Positions 17,904 through 25,844 of a DNA stretch of 64,000 nucleotides are shown here, one piece after another (position 1 is the stretch's first letter; the number at the start of each line of letters is the position of its first letter). The position numbers and the translations under genes are program-made. The notes beneath the pieces were generated by a model. That model saw only the letters and a list, made by a program, of their open reading frames with translations, was not told the DNA's origin and did not search any database. The stretch is taken from assembly GCF_015234215.1 (NCBI RefSeq), contig NZ_JADEKP010000001.1:124001-188000 (forward strand), given 5' to 3'. The DNA is from Clostridium chrysemydis. Its GTDB lineage: Bacteria; Bacillota; Clostridia; Clostridiales; Clostridiaceae.

Positions 17904-18671
17904 ATGAAAATTAATATAATATATTTTTCAGGAACAGGAAATACAAAATACGTAGGGGACTATTTAGGAAAGAAATTATCTAATGGGGATAATGAAGTAA
18001 AGATAGATAGCATAGATAAAAATCCTAAAATAGATGAAGATACGGAGCTTTTAATTTTAGGGGGTCCTATATATGCGGGAAACGTTCCAGAAAAGATGAT
18101 TAGATGGGTTTTAAGAAATGTACCTAATAAAAATATAGATTGTATAGTTTACTCGACATCAGCAGGGCTTAAAAATGCAAATGGAGTAATATCATTATCT
18201 AAGAAACTAGAGAAGAAGGGATATAATATCTTATCAAAAGATACATACGTTATGCCAAGAAACTTTTATTTTGGAAGTTATGAAAAAAACACAGATAAAG
18301 AAATAAAAGATATGGTAGAAGAAGTTGATAAAAAGATGGATGCACTAATAGATAAAATAAATGAAAAGTCATTAACTCCATTAGAAAAGTATACTAAAGG
18401 GGTTTTAGGAAAAGACTTATTAGCAGAAACTTTTAGTGTTATGGCAAGATTTATGGGGAAAAACTTTTCAGTAGATGATACTTGCGTAAAGTGTGGGTTA
18501 TGCGTTAAAAATTGCCCGGAAAATAATATAGTTTTTAATGATAATAAGAATATTAAATTTTTAAATAAATGTATGCTATGTACAAGATGTATACATAATT
18601 GCCCTAAAAACGCTATAAATTATAAAGGAAAAAAGTACGAGCAATATAAAATAACGGACTATATAAAATAA
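17904..18671 (+). CDS. EFR1-type flavodoxin-ferredoxin fusion
   Basis: 255 residues. The N-terminal flavodoxin-like domain has the phosphate-binding loop YFSGTGNTKY (about residues 7-16). The C-terminal domain has two [4Fe-4S] motifs, CVKCGLCVKNCP and CMLCTRCIHNCP. This is the EFR1 architecture common in clostridia. It should act as a cytosolic electron carrier that passes electrons between FMN and the clusters. ATG follows GGGGAGG. It is a single gene, apparently controlled in trans through the two palindromes flanking its promoter, perhaps in response to redox stress or a xenobiotic (inference). Confidence 0.9.
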   Translation: MKINIIYFSGTGNTKYVGDYLGKKLSNGDNEVKIDSIDKNPKIDEDTELLILGGPIYAGNVPEKMIRWVLRNVPNKNIDCIVYSTSAGLKNANGVISLSKKLEKKGYNILSKDTYVMPRNFYFGSYEKNTDKEIKDMVEEVDKKMDALIDKINEKSLTPLEKYTKGVLGKDLLAETFSVMARFMGKNFSVDDTCVKCGLCVKNCPENNIVFNDNKNIKFLNKCMLCTRCIHNCPKNAINYKGKKYEQYKITDYIK

Positions 18672-18728
18672 TTTAAGCCTAAGCTTTTTTATACAAATAT
18701 GTTATAATTTGTATAAAGGGGTGGGAAA

Positions 18729-20012
18729 GTGAAAAAAATATTTAAAAGTTTAGGGAAATCAGTTTTATATATAGGACTATATTTAGTAATGCTATTTGTT
18801 TATATAATATTTGTACCAGTACAAGAATATCATTTATCTTATATAGTTACAGCTGGAACTTTAATATTTATTGGATTTATGATATTTCTCCTAATAAAGA
18901 GGATGGTTAAAAGAAAAGATAAGAGGATAGGAAGGGGAATTTTAGTTTTTGCAAATATAGTACTGTTAACATTAGTTGTTGGAACTAATTATATGGTTAA
19001 TAATATTCAAAAGTCAGGGAATGCAATTGCAAGATTACTTATAGAAAGCGAAGAGCCTTTAGGTTATGATGAAAAATTTATTAAAGAAGACTATAAGGGA
19101 ATAGAAATTTTTTATAATGAAAATTCAAAATTAACACTAGATATATTAAAAAAGAAATTAGATTTTGCTATAAAAGAATGTAAAAAAGTATATGGAGATA
19201 AAGAGGCTAATTTTAAAATTAAATTAGATTATGATGAAGATGTGTTTTTTAAGAGAGCTAACGGAAATCACTTTGTAAAGGGGTATTATGTAGCTGCAAA
19301 TAACACTATATATCTTAATGCAGGTGATCCATTAAATATTATTTTAAGTGGAAGAATTCCATTACAAGAAGTTTTAAAACACGAAATATCACATTATTAT
19401 CTATATAAAATGGTTGAAGAAATTGATATATTAAATATAGATATACCAAGGTGGGTAGATGAAGGTCTAGCAGAATATACAGCAGGACGTATAATTTGTA
19501 AAAAGGAATTAGGGGGAGAAGAAATAATTACTTTTGAGAATTTAAAGGACGGAGAAGGATTTAATACTGAATATGATATCGATCAATATAAGCAAAGCAG
19601 TTTAGCTGTTAAAACCTTAATAGATAAATATGGGGAAGATATAATCTTTAATATAATAAAAGAAATGAAAAATTCTGGTGAAGAATTTTCAATATCCTTT
19701 GAAAAAGTAACAGGGAAAACTTTTAGTAGTTTTGAAAGAGAACTTAGAAAGTCTGTATTAGAATCAAAGAGTAATTGCACTGAAGTTCACGGAAATAAAG
19801 AATATCTAGATCTTTTCTATGAAAAAGTAGAAACAGTTAAAAAATATATCAAAGAAAATAAGAAGAGTCCAAGAGCCTATGAGTTTTTAGCAACTCACTA
19901 TATATCAAAGGGAGAAAAGGATAAAGGAGTAAAAATGCTAGAGGAAGGACTTAAATATAATAAAAATGACAAGGATTTAAAAGATTATTTAAAATCTGTT
20001 AAAATGAATTAA
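18729..20012 (+). CDS. Membrane zinc metalloprotease-like protein (peptidase MA type)
   Basis: 427 residues with three N-terminal helices (about 13-30, 38-56 and 76-92), then an extracytoplasmic gluzincin-like domain with HEISH (the HExxH zinc motif) followed by PRWVDEGLAEYTAG, where the Glu fits the third zinc ligand of peptidase MA proteins. The C-terminal 60 residues look like a TPR pair. The start is GTG 18729 behind GGGGTGGG. No linked substrate gene is seen. A surface peptidase is likely; the target is unknown. Confidence 0.8.
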   Translation: MKKIFKSLGKSVLYIGLYLVMLFVYIIFVPVQEYHLSYIVTAGTLIFIGFMIFLLIKRMVKRKDKRIGRGILVFANIVLLTLVVGTNYMVNNIQKSGNAIARLLIESEEPLGYDEKFIKEDYKGIEIFYNENSKLTLDILKKKLDFAIKECKKVYGDKEANFKIKLDYDEDVFFKRANGNHFVKGYYVAANNTIYLNAGDPLNIILSGRIPLQEVLKHEISHYYLYKMVEEIDILNIDIPRWVDEGLAEYTAGRIICKKELGGEEIITFENLKDGEGFNTEYDIDQYKQSSLAVKTLIDKYGEDIIFNIIKEMKNSGEEFSISFEKVTGKTFSSFERELRKSVLESKSNCTEVHGNKEYLDLFYEKVETVKKYIKENKKSPRAYEFLATHYISKGEKDKGVKMLEEGLKYNKNDKDLKDYLKSVKMN

Positions 20013-20034
20013 ATAGAAAAGTCTAGTATAATAG

Positions 20035-20069
20035 AAGTTACATTAAAGGTTTTTAATGTAACTTTTTTT
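20035..20069 (+). terminator. Terminator upstream of the EndoU operon
   Basis: Stem AAGTTACATTAAA / TTTAATGTAACTT with a short loop and a T7 run. Confidence 0.88.
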
Positions 20070-20103
20070 AGGGGTAAATAATCAAAAGAAGGAGAGGTAC
20101 TTT

Positions 20104-20658
20104 ATGAAAAAATCAATAACTAGCAATTTTGCAAAACTCTTAGCTTGTCTTTTTTTAGTAGTAGGAGTTTTAACAGGATGCAGTAGCGCAAATGTTGGCG
20201 CTCAAAACAATAATAAGCAAAGTGTAACAAATACAGTAAATTCTATAGCAGATTTACAAAACACTGAAAACTTTAGGCATGGTGCTCTAAAGCATATCTT
20301 AGAGGGTGAGATAAATAAAAGAGGAAAAGCTGTAGGCTTCCATTACGAAGGTTTTCCAGGAAGTAAGGGAAAAGTAATAGAAGGTACAAGTTCTAAACCT
20401 AATAAATATGGTGTTTATACAGCTGAGGTTGAAGTAGATGGAGTTAAGAAAACTTCAAACAAGGGTAGATCAACTTTATATCCTAAAGATTGGACACCAC
20501 AACAAGTTGTAGACGCTATAAATGAAGCTTATAACGACAGACAATACGTTAAAGGTAGCAAAGATACTTATATGGGAGAAACAAAAGAAGGCATGCAAAT
20601 TAGTATGTACTTAGATCAAAAAACAGGAAAAATAATTTCAGCATTCCCAATGTATTAG
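20104..20658 (+). CDS. Lipoprotein with EndoU ribonuclease-like domain
   Basis: 184 residues. The signal peptide ends at the lipobox LTGC (Cys26), followed by a polar linker. A bacterial EndoU fold covers about 55-184, with KHILEGE (His64), GFHYEG (His80), the lysine cluster and GRSTLYP (Lys120-Tyr126), and the C-terminal GKIISAFPMY. EndoU domains cleave RNA and are common as toxin tips in contact-dependent and polymorphic toxins. Here the domain is alone behind a lipoprotein signal, not on a large exoprotein. ATG follows AAGGAGAGG. A small acidic gene starts 12 bases after its stop and is the likely immunity gene. Confidence 0.82.
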   Translation: MKKSITSNFAKLLACLFLVVGVLTGCSSANVGAQNNNKQSVTNTVNSIADLQNTENFRHGALKHILEGEINKRGKAVGFHYEGFPGSKGKVIEGTSSKPNKYGVYTAEVEVDGVKKTSNKGRSTLYPKDWTPQQVVDAINEAYNDRQYVKGSKDTYMGETKEGMQISMYLDQKTGKIISAFPMY

Positions 20659-20670
20659 AGGTAATATTTT

Positions 20671-21006
20671 ATGAAATATGATTATAAATTCGATGAAATA
20701 ACATTTAAAAGCGGAAGAAAGAAAAAAATAATTATTGTATCCCCTAAAATAAGATTAGTAGCTGACTTTTTGATGTCAGATATTCAAGGTTCAGACCCAA
20801 CTTACGTATTTGATGCAATAGACAAAGTATTAAGTGGGAAAAGTAATTTTGAAGAGATTGATGGAAATGTTTGCGGAGTTGAAATAAGAAAAGACTTTAC
20901 AACTATCTATGACAATCTAGATGACGACGCAGAAGAATGCAGAATAGAAACTACTGAACTTAGAAAGTTTGTAGAACTTTGGGTAGAAAATAGGGATAAA
21001 GTTTAA
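20671..21006 (+). CDS. Probable EndoU immunity protein
   Basis: 111 residues, soluble, with an acidic second half (DNLDDDAEECRIETTE) and no signal peptide. It begins 12 bases after the EndoU gene behind AGAGG and shares its terminator. Position, size and cytoplasmic location fit an immunity protein that neutralises the nuclease. I do not recognise the family by sequence. The role is inferred from context. Confidence 0.65.
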   Translation: MKYDYKFDEITFKSGRKKKIIIVSPKIRLVADFLMSDIQGSDPTYVFDAIDKVLSGKSNFEEIDGNVCGVEIRKDFTTIYDNLDDDAEECRIETTELRKFVELWVENRDKV

Positions 21007-21008
21007 AG

Positions 21009-21035
21009 AGGTAGAATTAATTTCTACCTTTTTTT
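21009..21035 (+). terminator. Terminator of the EndoU/immunity operon
   Basis: Stem AGGTAGAA / TTCTACCT followed by a T7 run. Confidence 0.88.
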
Positions 21036-21122
21036 ATGTTAAAAATAACAATTGTTATTTTACTTATTTTTATTTAGGTTATAATAAAAATATACAAACT
21101 AAGGGACAAAGGAGAAGAGATT

Positions 21123-21947
21123 ATGGCGATAAAACTTATATGTACAGATATGGATGGGACTTTGTTAGCAGATGATCATAACGTACCAGAAGAAAACAGA
21201 GATGCTTTAAAAAAGGCTGTAGACAAGGGTATTCACGTAGCGATAACTACAGGAAGATTATTTACATCAGCTAAGTATTATGCAAGAATGACTGGGGTGG
21301 ATGCACCAATTATTTCATCAAATGGAGCTTACATAAGATCTGGGGATTCTAATGATGTAATATACGAAAATCCTCTATCTTTAGAAGAAACTTTAGAGAT
21401 TTATGATATTTTAAAAAAATATGATTTTAGATTTAATTTTAATACATACAACTCAGTAATTAGTTTAAAAGATGAGGAAGATCATTCTTATAAAGATATG
21501 AATAAACTAGTAAAAGCTTGTGATAGGGTTGAATTTATAGTAAATGAAAATTTAACTGATGTGTTAAAAGAAAATGAGGTAAATATATTAAAAGTTATAG
21601 CTATAGATAAAGAAAATAAGTATTTAAAAGAGATGGAAAAAGCAAAAGAGGAATTTAAAGCTTTAGGAAAGTATGAAGTTGTAAGTTCTTGGTCTAATAA
21701 TTTTGAAGTGATGAAAAAAGGGACTTCAAAAGGAGAAGCTGTTAAAAGACTTGCTGAAATGTTAGGAGTTAAAAGAGAAGAGGTTATGTGCATTGGAGAT
21801 AGTGAAAATGACCTTTCTATGATAGAATATGCTGGAGTTTCAGTTGCAATGGGAAACGGGCTAGATATTTTAAAAGAAAAAGCAACTTTTGTTACTGATA
21901 CAAATACTAATTTTGGTGTTGCTAAAGCTATAGAAAAATTTATATAA
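21123..21947 (+). CDS. Cof-type HAD-IIB sugar phosphatase
   Basis: A 274-residue HAD hydrolase. Motif I is DMDGTLLADD, motif II TTGR, Lys in the KGTSKGEA stretch, and motif IV GDSENDLSMIEYAG. The cap type and length match Cof/YidA enzymes, which dephosphorylate sugar phosphates or flavin and PLP precursors. The specific substrate is not predictable. ATG follows AAAGGAGAAGAG. Single gene with its own terminator. Confidence 0.92.
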   Translation: MAIKLICTDMDGTLLADDHNVPEENRDALKKAVDKGIHVAITTGRLFTSAKYYARMTGVDAPIISSNGAYIRSGDSNDVIYENPLSLEETLEIYDILKKYDFRFNFNTYNSVISLKDEEDHSYKDMNKLVKACDRVEFIVNENLTDVLKENEVNILKVIAIDKENKYLKEMEKAKEEFKALGKYEVVSSWSNNFEVMKKGTSKGEAVKRLAEMLGVKREEVMCIGDSENDLSMIEYAGVSVAMGNGLDILKEKATFVTDTNTNFGVAKAIEKFI

Positions 21948-21957
21948 AGAGTAATTT

Positions 21958-21990
21958 GAGCTACACTAATTTTTAGTGTAGCTCTTTTTT
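21958..21990. terminator. Terminator shared by the HAD gene and the small minus-strand ORF
   Basis: An 11-bp perfect stem GAGCTACACTA (21958-21968) / TAGTGTAGCTC (21974-21984), then T6 on the plus strand. The minus-strand ORF has its stop codon inside the stem. Confidence 0.85.
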
Positions 21991-22061
21991 GCATACATTT
22001 TTGCTATGGAAATTGAAGCAAAAATAGGCGCTAAAGCGATTAATATATCTAGAAAATTCAT
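21966..22061 (-). CDS. Fst/Ldr-like small membrane toxin candidate
   Basis: A 31-residue ORF with a single hydrophobic helix, the segment LAPIFASISIAK, and a basic tail (KMYAKKSYTKN). Fst-family type I toxins have the same size, a central AP-IF motif in the helix and a charged tail. GAGGTGAT stands 6 bases before ATG. An 8-bp inverted repeat (22061-22068 / 22086-22093) would fold the ribosome site into a hairpin loop, as in translation-controlled toxin mRNAs. The antisense RNA has not been identified. Function is inferred. Confidence 0.6.
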   Translation of the reverse strand: MNFLDILIALAPIFASISIAKMYAKKSYTKN

Positions 22062-22093
22062 AGATGTATCACCTCATGGATATTGTACATCTA
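22061..22093 (-). promoter_or_regulatory. Hairpin enclosing the toxin-candidate ribosome site
   Basis: TAGATGTA / TACATCTA, 8 bp, with a 17-base loop containing GAGGTGA. The stem reaches the first base of the start codon. It would limit translation. Confidence 0.6.
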
Positions 22094-22183
22094 AATTAAA
22101 TAAAACTAAACAGGCATAGGGGATATGTAGTAAATAAACAATTATAAAAAAACAAAAAAACCTACAGAAATGTTACGAAATAT

Positions 22184-22324
22184 TATTGGTACAAGGGATT
22201 TTCGCTATATTGCTATAAAATTTTGATATTTTGGACAAGTAAAAAATATTTAGACAAACTATAAAAAATTATTAAGAGTGGACAAGTAATGGGGGATGGG
22301 ACAAGCTATAACTACGTACCAATA
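22184..22324. repeat. 141-bp segment with inverted ends and GGACAAG motifs
   Basis: TATTGGTAC (22184-22192) and GTACCAATA (22316-22324) are exact 9-bp inverted repeats. Between them are two TGGACAAGTAA motifs and one GGGACAAGC. It lies 22 bases past the transposase-like gene's stop. It may be an insertion-sequence end or a small MITE-like remnant. No gene is seen in 22094-22346. Confidence 0.45.
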
Positions 22325-22346
22325 TTATGAGGTTCTTTAAGAAAAA

Positions 22347-23162
22347 TCAAATTACTTTTACGCAAAAAATAGAACTTATTAAATTTGATAAAATAGTATG
22401 TTTTTCATAGGATCCTTCGTAAATATATAAGAACCAATTTAAATAAACTTGTAGATATTTTGTAGCAACACTTCTAAATTTTCTAAGCCATCTTCTTAAA
22501 TTCAATATAAAATCAGAGCAGTGACTAAGTAAAATTTCACTTTCTTCTCTAGAAATTTCTAATTCTTTCTTTTTATGAAGAGAGTAGTTTAATTTCTTTG
22601 ATACAAGATATGAAAATCTATCTTTTCCTGGCAGGAAATAAGTATTAAAGACAGGGTTAAATTCATTTAATAAATTCTCTATAGATTCCTTTGTAGGGCT
22701 CATAGAATCAAAGGATATCTTAGCTAAAGAGTAATTATTTTTATTAATAGTTGTAGCTACAAAAATATTTTTTCTTCTAGAAATAGTGCAAACGGGGGGA
22801 GTCTTTTGCCCTTTAAAGTTTTCTAAAAATTTAGTGTGTCTCATAGCTGTAACTATATGAGTTCTTCTAGAATCAGTATAAGTTCCGATATGCTTAAGTA
22901 TCTTATGCCTCCACCTAAAAGATGTTTCTATGCAGATACCTAATCTATCAGCACAATCTCTAATAGTAGCACCAGATAGCATAAGACGAGTGTATTTATC
23001 CCAAAGGTCAACACTCTTTCTAGTATTATGCCAGACAAGCCCAGTTCCTTCATTAAATGTTTTAAGACAATCCTTGCATTGATACCTTTGGACATTCCTA
23101 TATTTACCGTATTTAATAAAATGTTTTGAATTGCAATGGGGACAAGTAGATGTATGTACCAT
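22347..23162 (-). CDS. IS1595-like transposase homologue with altered catalytic motifs
   Basis: 271 residues with an N-terminal zinc ribbon (Cys7, Cys10, Cys29, Cys32), a helix-turn-helix region ending SFRWRHKIL, and an IS1595-type core ending FRSVATKYLQVYLNWF. In active relatives the first catalytic motif is DET followed by a KG motif. Here the aligned residues are RHT (108-110) before KFLENFKGQK, the second Asp site reads LPGKD, and the third region SHCSDF lacks the usual HIN. The frame is nonetheless complete, which is unusual for a decayed IS. ATG follows GAGGTGAG. A paralogue lies at 51135-51911. Confidence 0.75.
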   Translation of the reverse strand: MVHTSTCPHCNSKHFIKYGKYRNVQRYQCKDCLKTFNEGTGLVWHNTRKSVDLWDKYTRLMLSGATIRDCADRLGICIETSFRWRHKILKHIGTYTDSRRTHIVTAMRHTKFLENFKGQKTPPVCTISRRKNIFVATTINKNNYSLAKISFDSMSPTKESIENLLNEFNPVFNTYFLPGKDRFSYLVSKKLNYSLHKKKELEISREESEILLSHCSDFILNLRRWLRKFRSVATKYLQVYLNWFLYIYEGSYEKHTILSNLISSIFCVKVI

Positions 23163-23315
23163 AATCTCACCTCGAAAAATTCTTGAAAATTTTAGTTATT
23201 TTGATTATGGACATAAAAAAGTGACTTTATTCAGGCTATTTTAGTAAAATACCAACAAAGAAGCAAAACAATGTTATAGAGGAGTAAAGAATACTATAAG
23301 TGCATACCTTAAGAC

Positions 23316-23350
23316 TAAAAAATCCTAAGAAAAATAAGTTTCTTAGGATT
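23316..23350 (-). terminator. Terminator of the yjeM-like gene
   Basis: AATCCTAAGAAA (23321-) / TTCTTAGGATT (-23350). The A6 run at its left is a U-run on the minus strand. Confidence 0.85.
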
Positions 23351-23356
23351 TATAAA

Positions 23357-24886
23357 TTAAGAATTAACTGGACTATGTTTTAAATCACCTATATTTTCAT
23401 GTGATTTTTCATATTTTTTATATAAAATCAATGCTAAAACACCGAAAAGAACAGGTCCTAAAGCTACCCAAAATGTATCATCTAGATTACCATTTAGCGC
23501 AGGTTCTATTATTGAGAAAATATTAGTAAAAGTAACTACTGCAAAACAGATAGATCCCCATATAATACCGCCTTTTTTCCTAAAAAACTCATAATCTTTT
23601 TTTATATTATCATTAAGTTTAAACTTAATATAAGCATAAATTATAAATGAAATTGGTACGGTTCCAGATACAAATGTCATAAGAGTCATTTTATCGAATA
23701 ATGCAGAGACACTGTCTCCACCAAACCCTAAAAGCATAATAAAAAATACGATTATGCAGGTTTGAAAAAGTATAGCATTTGCTGGCATATTATTTTTATT
23801 TAATTTTTGAAGAGATTTAGGGATCATACCCTCTGGTAATCCTTCAAACATATGCTTTATTGGAGTATAAATTCTAATTGGGACAGATGTTAATCCGATT
23901 AAAGTAAGAATTCTTATTATTCTGTTTACCCATTCTCCAAGGGCTATAGAAGAAGATTGACTTAACCCCAAAACTGTTCCAAGTCTATAAAATTCTTGCT
24001 GATAAATATAGACAGAATAATTTGCTAAATTAACTCCAGACTTCCCAAATGTATCATTCCAATTGCATACAACACCTAAAATTAAAATAACTAAAATATA
24101 TAAAGCTGTAATTATAATAGTTGAAACTATTATTGCTTTTGGAACATTTTTTTTAGCATCCTTTACTTGGTCTACTAAACCACAGCTTGTTTCCATTCCT
24201 GCAAATGTGAATATTGAAAAAACCATAAAAGACAGAGCAGGTAAAAAAGAAGCGTAGTCTTTATTAGGTCCATAAAAATATGAACTTACTTTCGTGTAAT
24301 CAAAACTTTCAGCGAATTTAAATCCTGATTTTACAAATAAGATAATTCCGCCACCTATGATTATTATATGTATAATTATTATTGTAAGCATTGATATGTT
24401 TGATAAAAATGAAATACTTTTAAGACCTCTAGTTGTTAAAAAGGAAGCTATAACTATATAAATAACACCAATTATAGCTAAGGTTTGAGCAGAGCTTAGA
24501 CCAAAGATGTGCCAAGTTGATGTTGTATCTTTACCAAATAAAGCTACAGAAAGTGAAACACAGATAGTTGAAGCGGAAAACCACATTACAACAAATGCAC
24601 CATACCAGATTAATGTACCTACAAGGCCAAATTTTTCACTAACTGATTCGGCCATCCAAGAGTAAATACCACCTTTTCTATCTTTAAAAGCAGAGCTCAT
24701 TTCTGCAACTATAAATGAATATGGGATAAAAAATAGTGCAGCTGCAATAAGTATGTATGTAATTGCTGCATAACCCATTTGATAATAGACTTGCTCGCTA
24801 TTTGCTATAGCATAGACAGTCAAAAATATTATTGTTATAAATCCCCAAAAGGAAATACTATAACCATTCTCTTTTTCTTTGTTCAT
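23357..24886 (-). CDS. yjeM: APC-family amino acid permease (YjeM-like)
   Basis: 509 residues and about twelve helices. The sequence follows E. coli YjeM through most of its length: FFIPYSFIVAEMSSAF, GGIYSWM, the helix with FAGMETSCGLVDQ, and a C-terminal FTNIFSIIEPALNG. YjeM belongs to the glutamate/GABA-antiporter branch of amino acid-polyamine-organocation carriers. The substrate is not known. ATG follows TGGAGGAA. Single gene on the minus strand with its own terminator. Confidence 0.85.
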   Translation of the reverse strand: MNKEKENGYSISFWGFITIIFLTVYAIANSEQVYYQMGYAAITYILIAAALFFIPYSFIVAEMSSAFKDRKGGIYSWMAESVSEKFGLVGTLIWYGAFVVMWFSASTICVSLSVALFGKDTTSTWHIFGLSSAQTLAIIGVIYIVIASFLTTRGLKSISFLSNISMLTIIIIHIIIIGGGIILFVKSGFKFAESFDYTKVSSYFYGPNKDYASFLPALSFMVFSIFTFAGMETSCGLVDQVKDAKKNVPKAIIVSTIIITALYILVILILGVVCNWNDTFGKSGVNLANYSVYIYQQEFYRLGTVLGLSQSSSIALGEWVNRIIRILTLIGLTSVPIRIYTPIKHMFEGLPEGMIPKSLQKLNKNNMPANAILFQTCIIVFFIMLLGFGGDSVSALFDKMTLMTFVSGTVPISFIIYAYIKFKLNDNIKKDYEFFRKKGGIIWGSICFAVVTFTNIFSIIEPALNGNLDDTFWVALGPVLFGVLALILYKKYEKSHENIGDLKHSPVNS

Positions 24887-25099
24887 TTAAATTCCTCCAA
24901 TTGTGAAAACCCTTTAATATGCAAAAGTGATTGCATAAATATACAAAAAGTAATTAATAATACATATAATACATCAATTAAATGAATAAAAATAGAACAT
25001 AGTGTATAAGTTTTATAAACTAAAAGTGAAAAGGTTCATTTTAACTGTAAAAATAGCTATATTAAATTAAAGTAAGTTTGATTTTAAATAGATAAGTAT

Positions 25100-25130
25100 A
25101 AAAAAAGAATGTGAGGAAATCACATTCTTT
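25100..25130 (-). terminator. Terminator of the 186-residue hypothetical gene
   Basis: AAAGAATGTGA (25104-25114) / TCACATTCTTT (25120-25130), with an A-run at 25100-25106 acting as the U-run. Confidence 0.85.
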
Positions 25131-25689
25131 AAAGCCTTTTATAAATTATAGGATCAACAAATCCAAAAGTTAATTTTCCGTTATTATAAAAACATTCACT
25201 TACTTCTAATGAATCAGAAGAAACAGTTTCTTTTAATACAAAAGTTGTAACTGGAGAAAATTCACTAGTGCTTTCGCCAACAAACTTATTATCCTCGATC
25301 TCGGTATAAATAAGAGGTGTGAATTTTTCAGATACTTTTAATTTTTTAAAATCCATTTTTAAATCTTTATTATCGTTTCTAAAATCCTCTTTAGAAATTC
25401 CTTCTGGTATTTCATATGAAGTAAGGGTTACCTTTTTATCATCATTTAAAGTAAATAAAAATAAGTGAGGCATTACATTAGTTTTACCATTAACATCGTA
25501 ATAGCTTTCTTCTAATATAAAGTAACCTTTAAAGTAACTTGGTAAGTTAGTAATTTTTTCGTTTGCAATTGCATTTATATGTTTTGCTTTAGGGTGAACT
25601 ACTTTACCATTTCTAAGTTCATTTTCAATTTGTTCTTTGTTGTTAAAGGTACCACATAAATTAATAATAAATTTTTCTAAAGTTTTCAT
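25129..25689 (-). CDS. Hypothetical protein, possibly CpcT/CpeT-like fold
   Basis: 186 residues, soluble, beta-rich by composition. The opening CGTFNNKEQIENE, GYFILEESYYDVNGK and a C-terminal phenylalanine/glycine-rich strand resemble the CpcT/CpeT chromophore-lyase fold, which also occurs outside cyanobacteria as DUF1001-type proteins. The resemblance is weak and a bilin role is not implied. ATG follows GAAGGAAT. Single gene. Confidence 0.5.
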   Translation of the reverse strand: MKTLEKFIINLCGTFNNKEQIENELRNGKVVHPKAKHINAIANEKITNLPSYFKGYFILEESYYDVNGKTNVMPHLFLFTLNDDKKVTLTSYEIPEGISKEDFRNDNKDLKMDFKKLKVSEKFTPLIYTEIEDNKFVGESTSEFSPVTTFVLKETVSSDSLEVSECFYNNGKLTFGFVDPIIYKRL

Positions 25690-25844
25690 ATTGATTCCTT
25701 CTTTCTCATTTGAACTTTTCTTTCTATTATACTACTTAAATTAAAAAATAATTATATAATTTAACAAAAACCATTGTAAGTAATCGACATCATGTGAGAT
25801 AATGTAATTGTATACAAAATATGTTAATTTAAGGAGGGGCTTAA

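Noticed and set aside
21488-21994. 168-codon minus-strand frame within the HAD gene
   Set aside because: Antisense to a well-supported gene and of unnatural composition.
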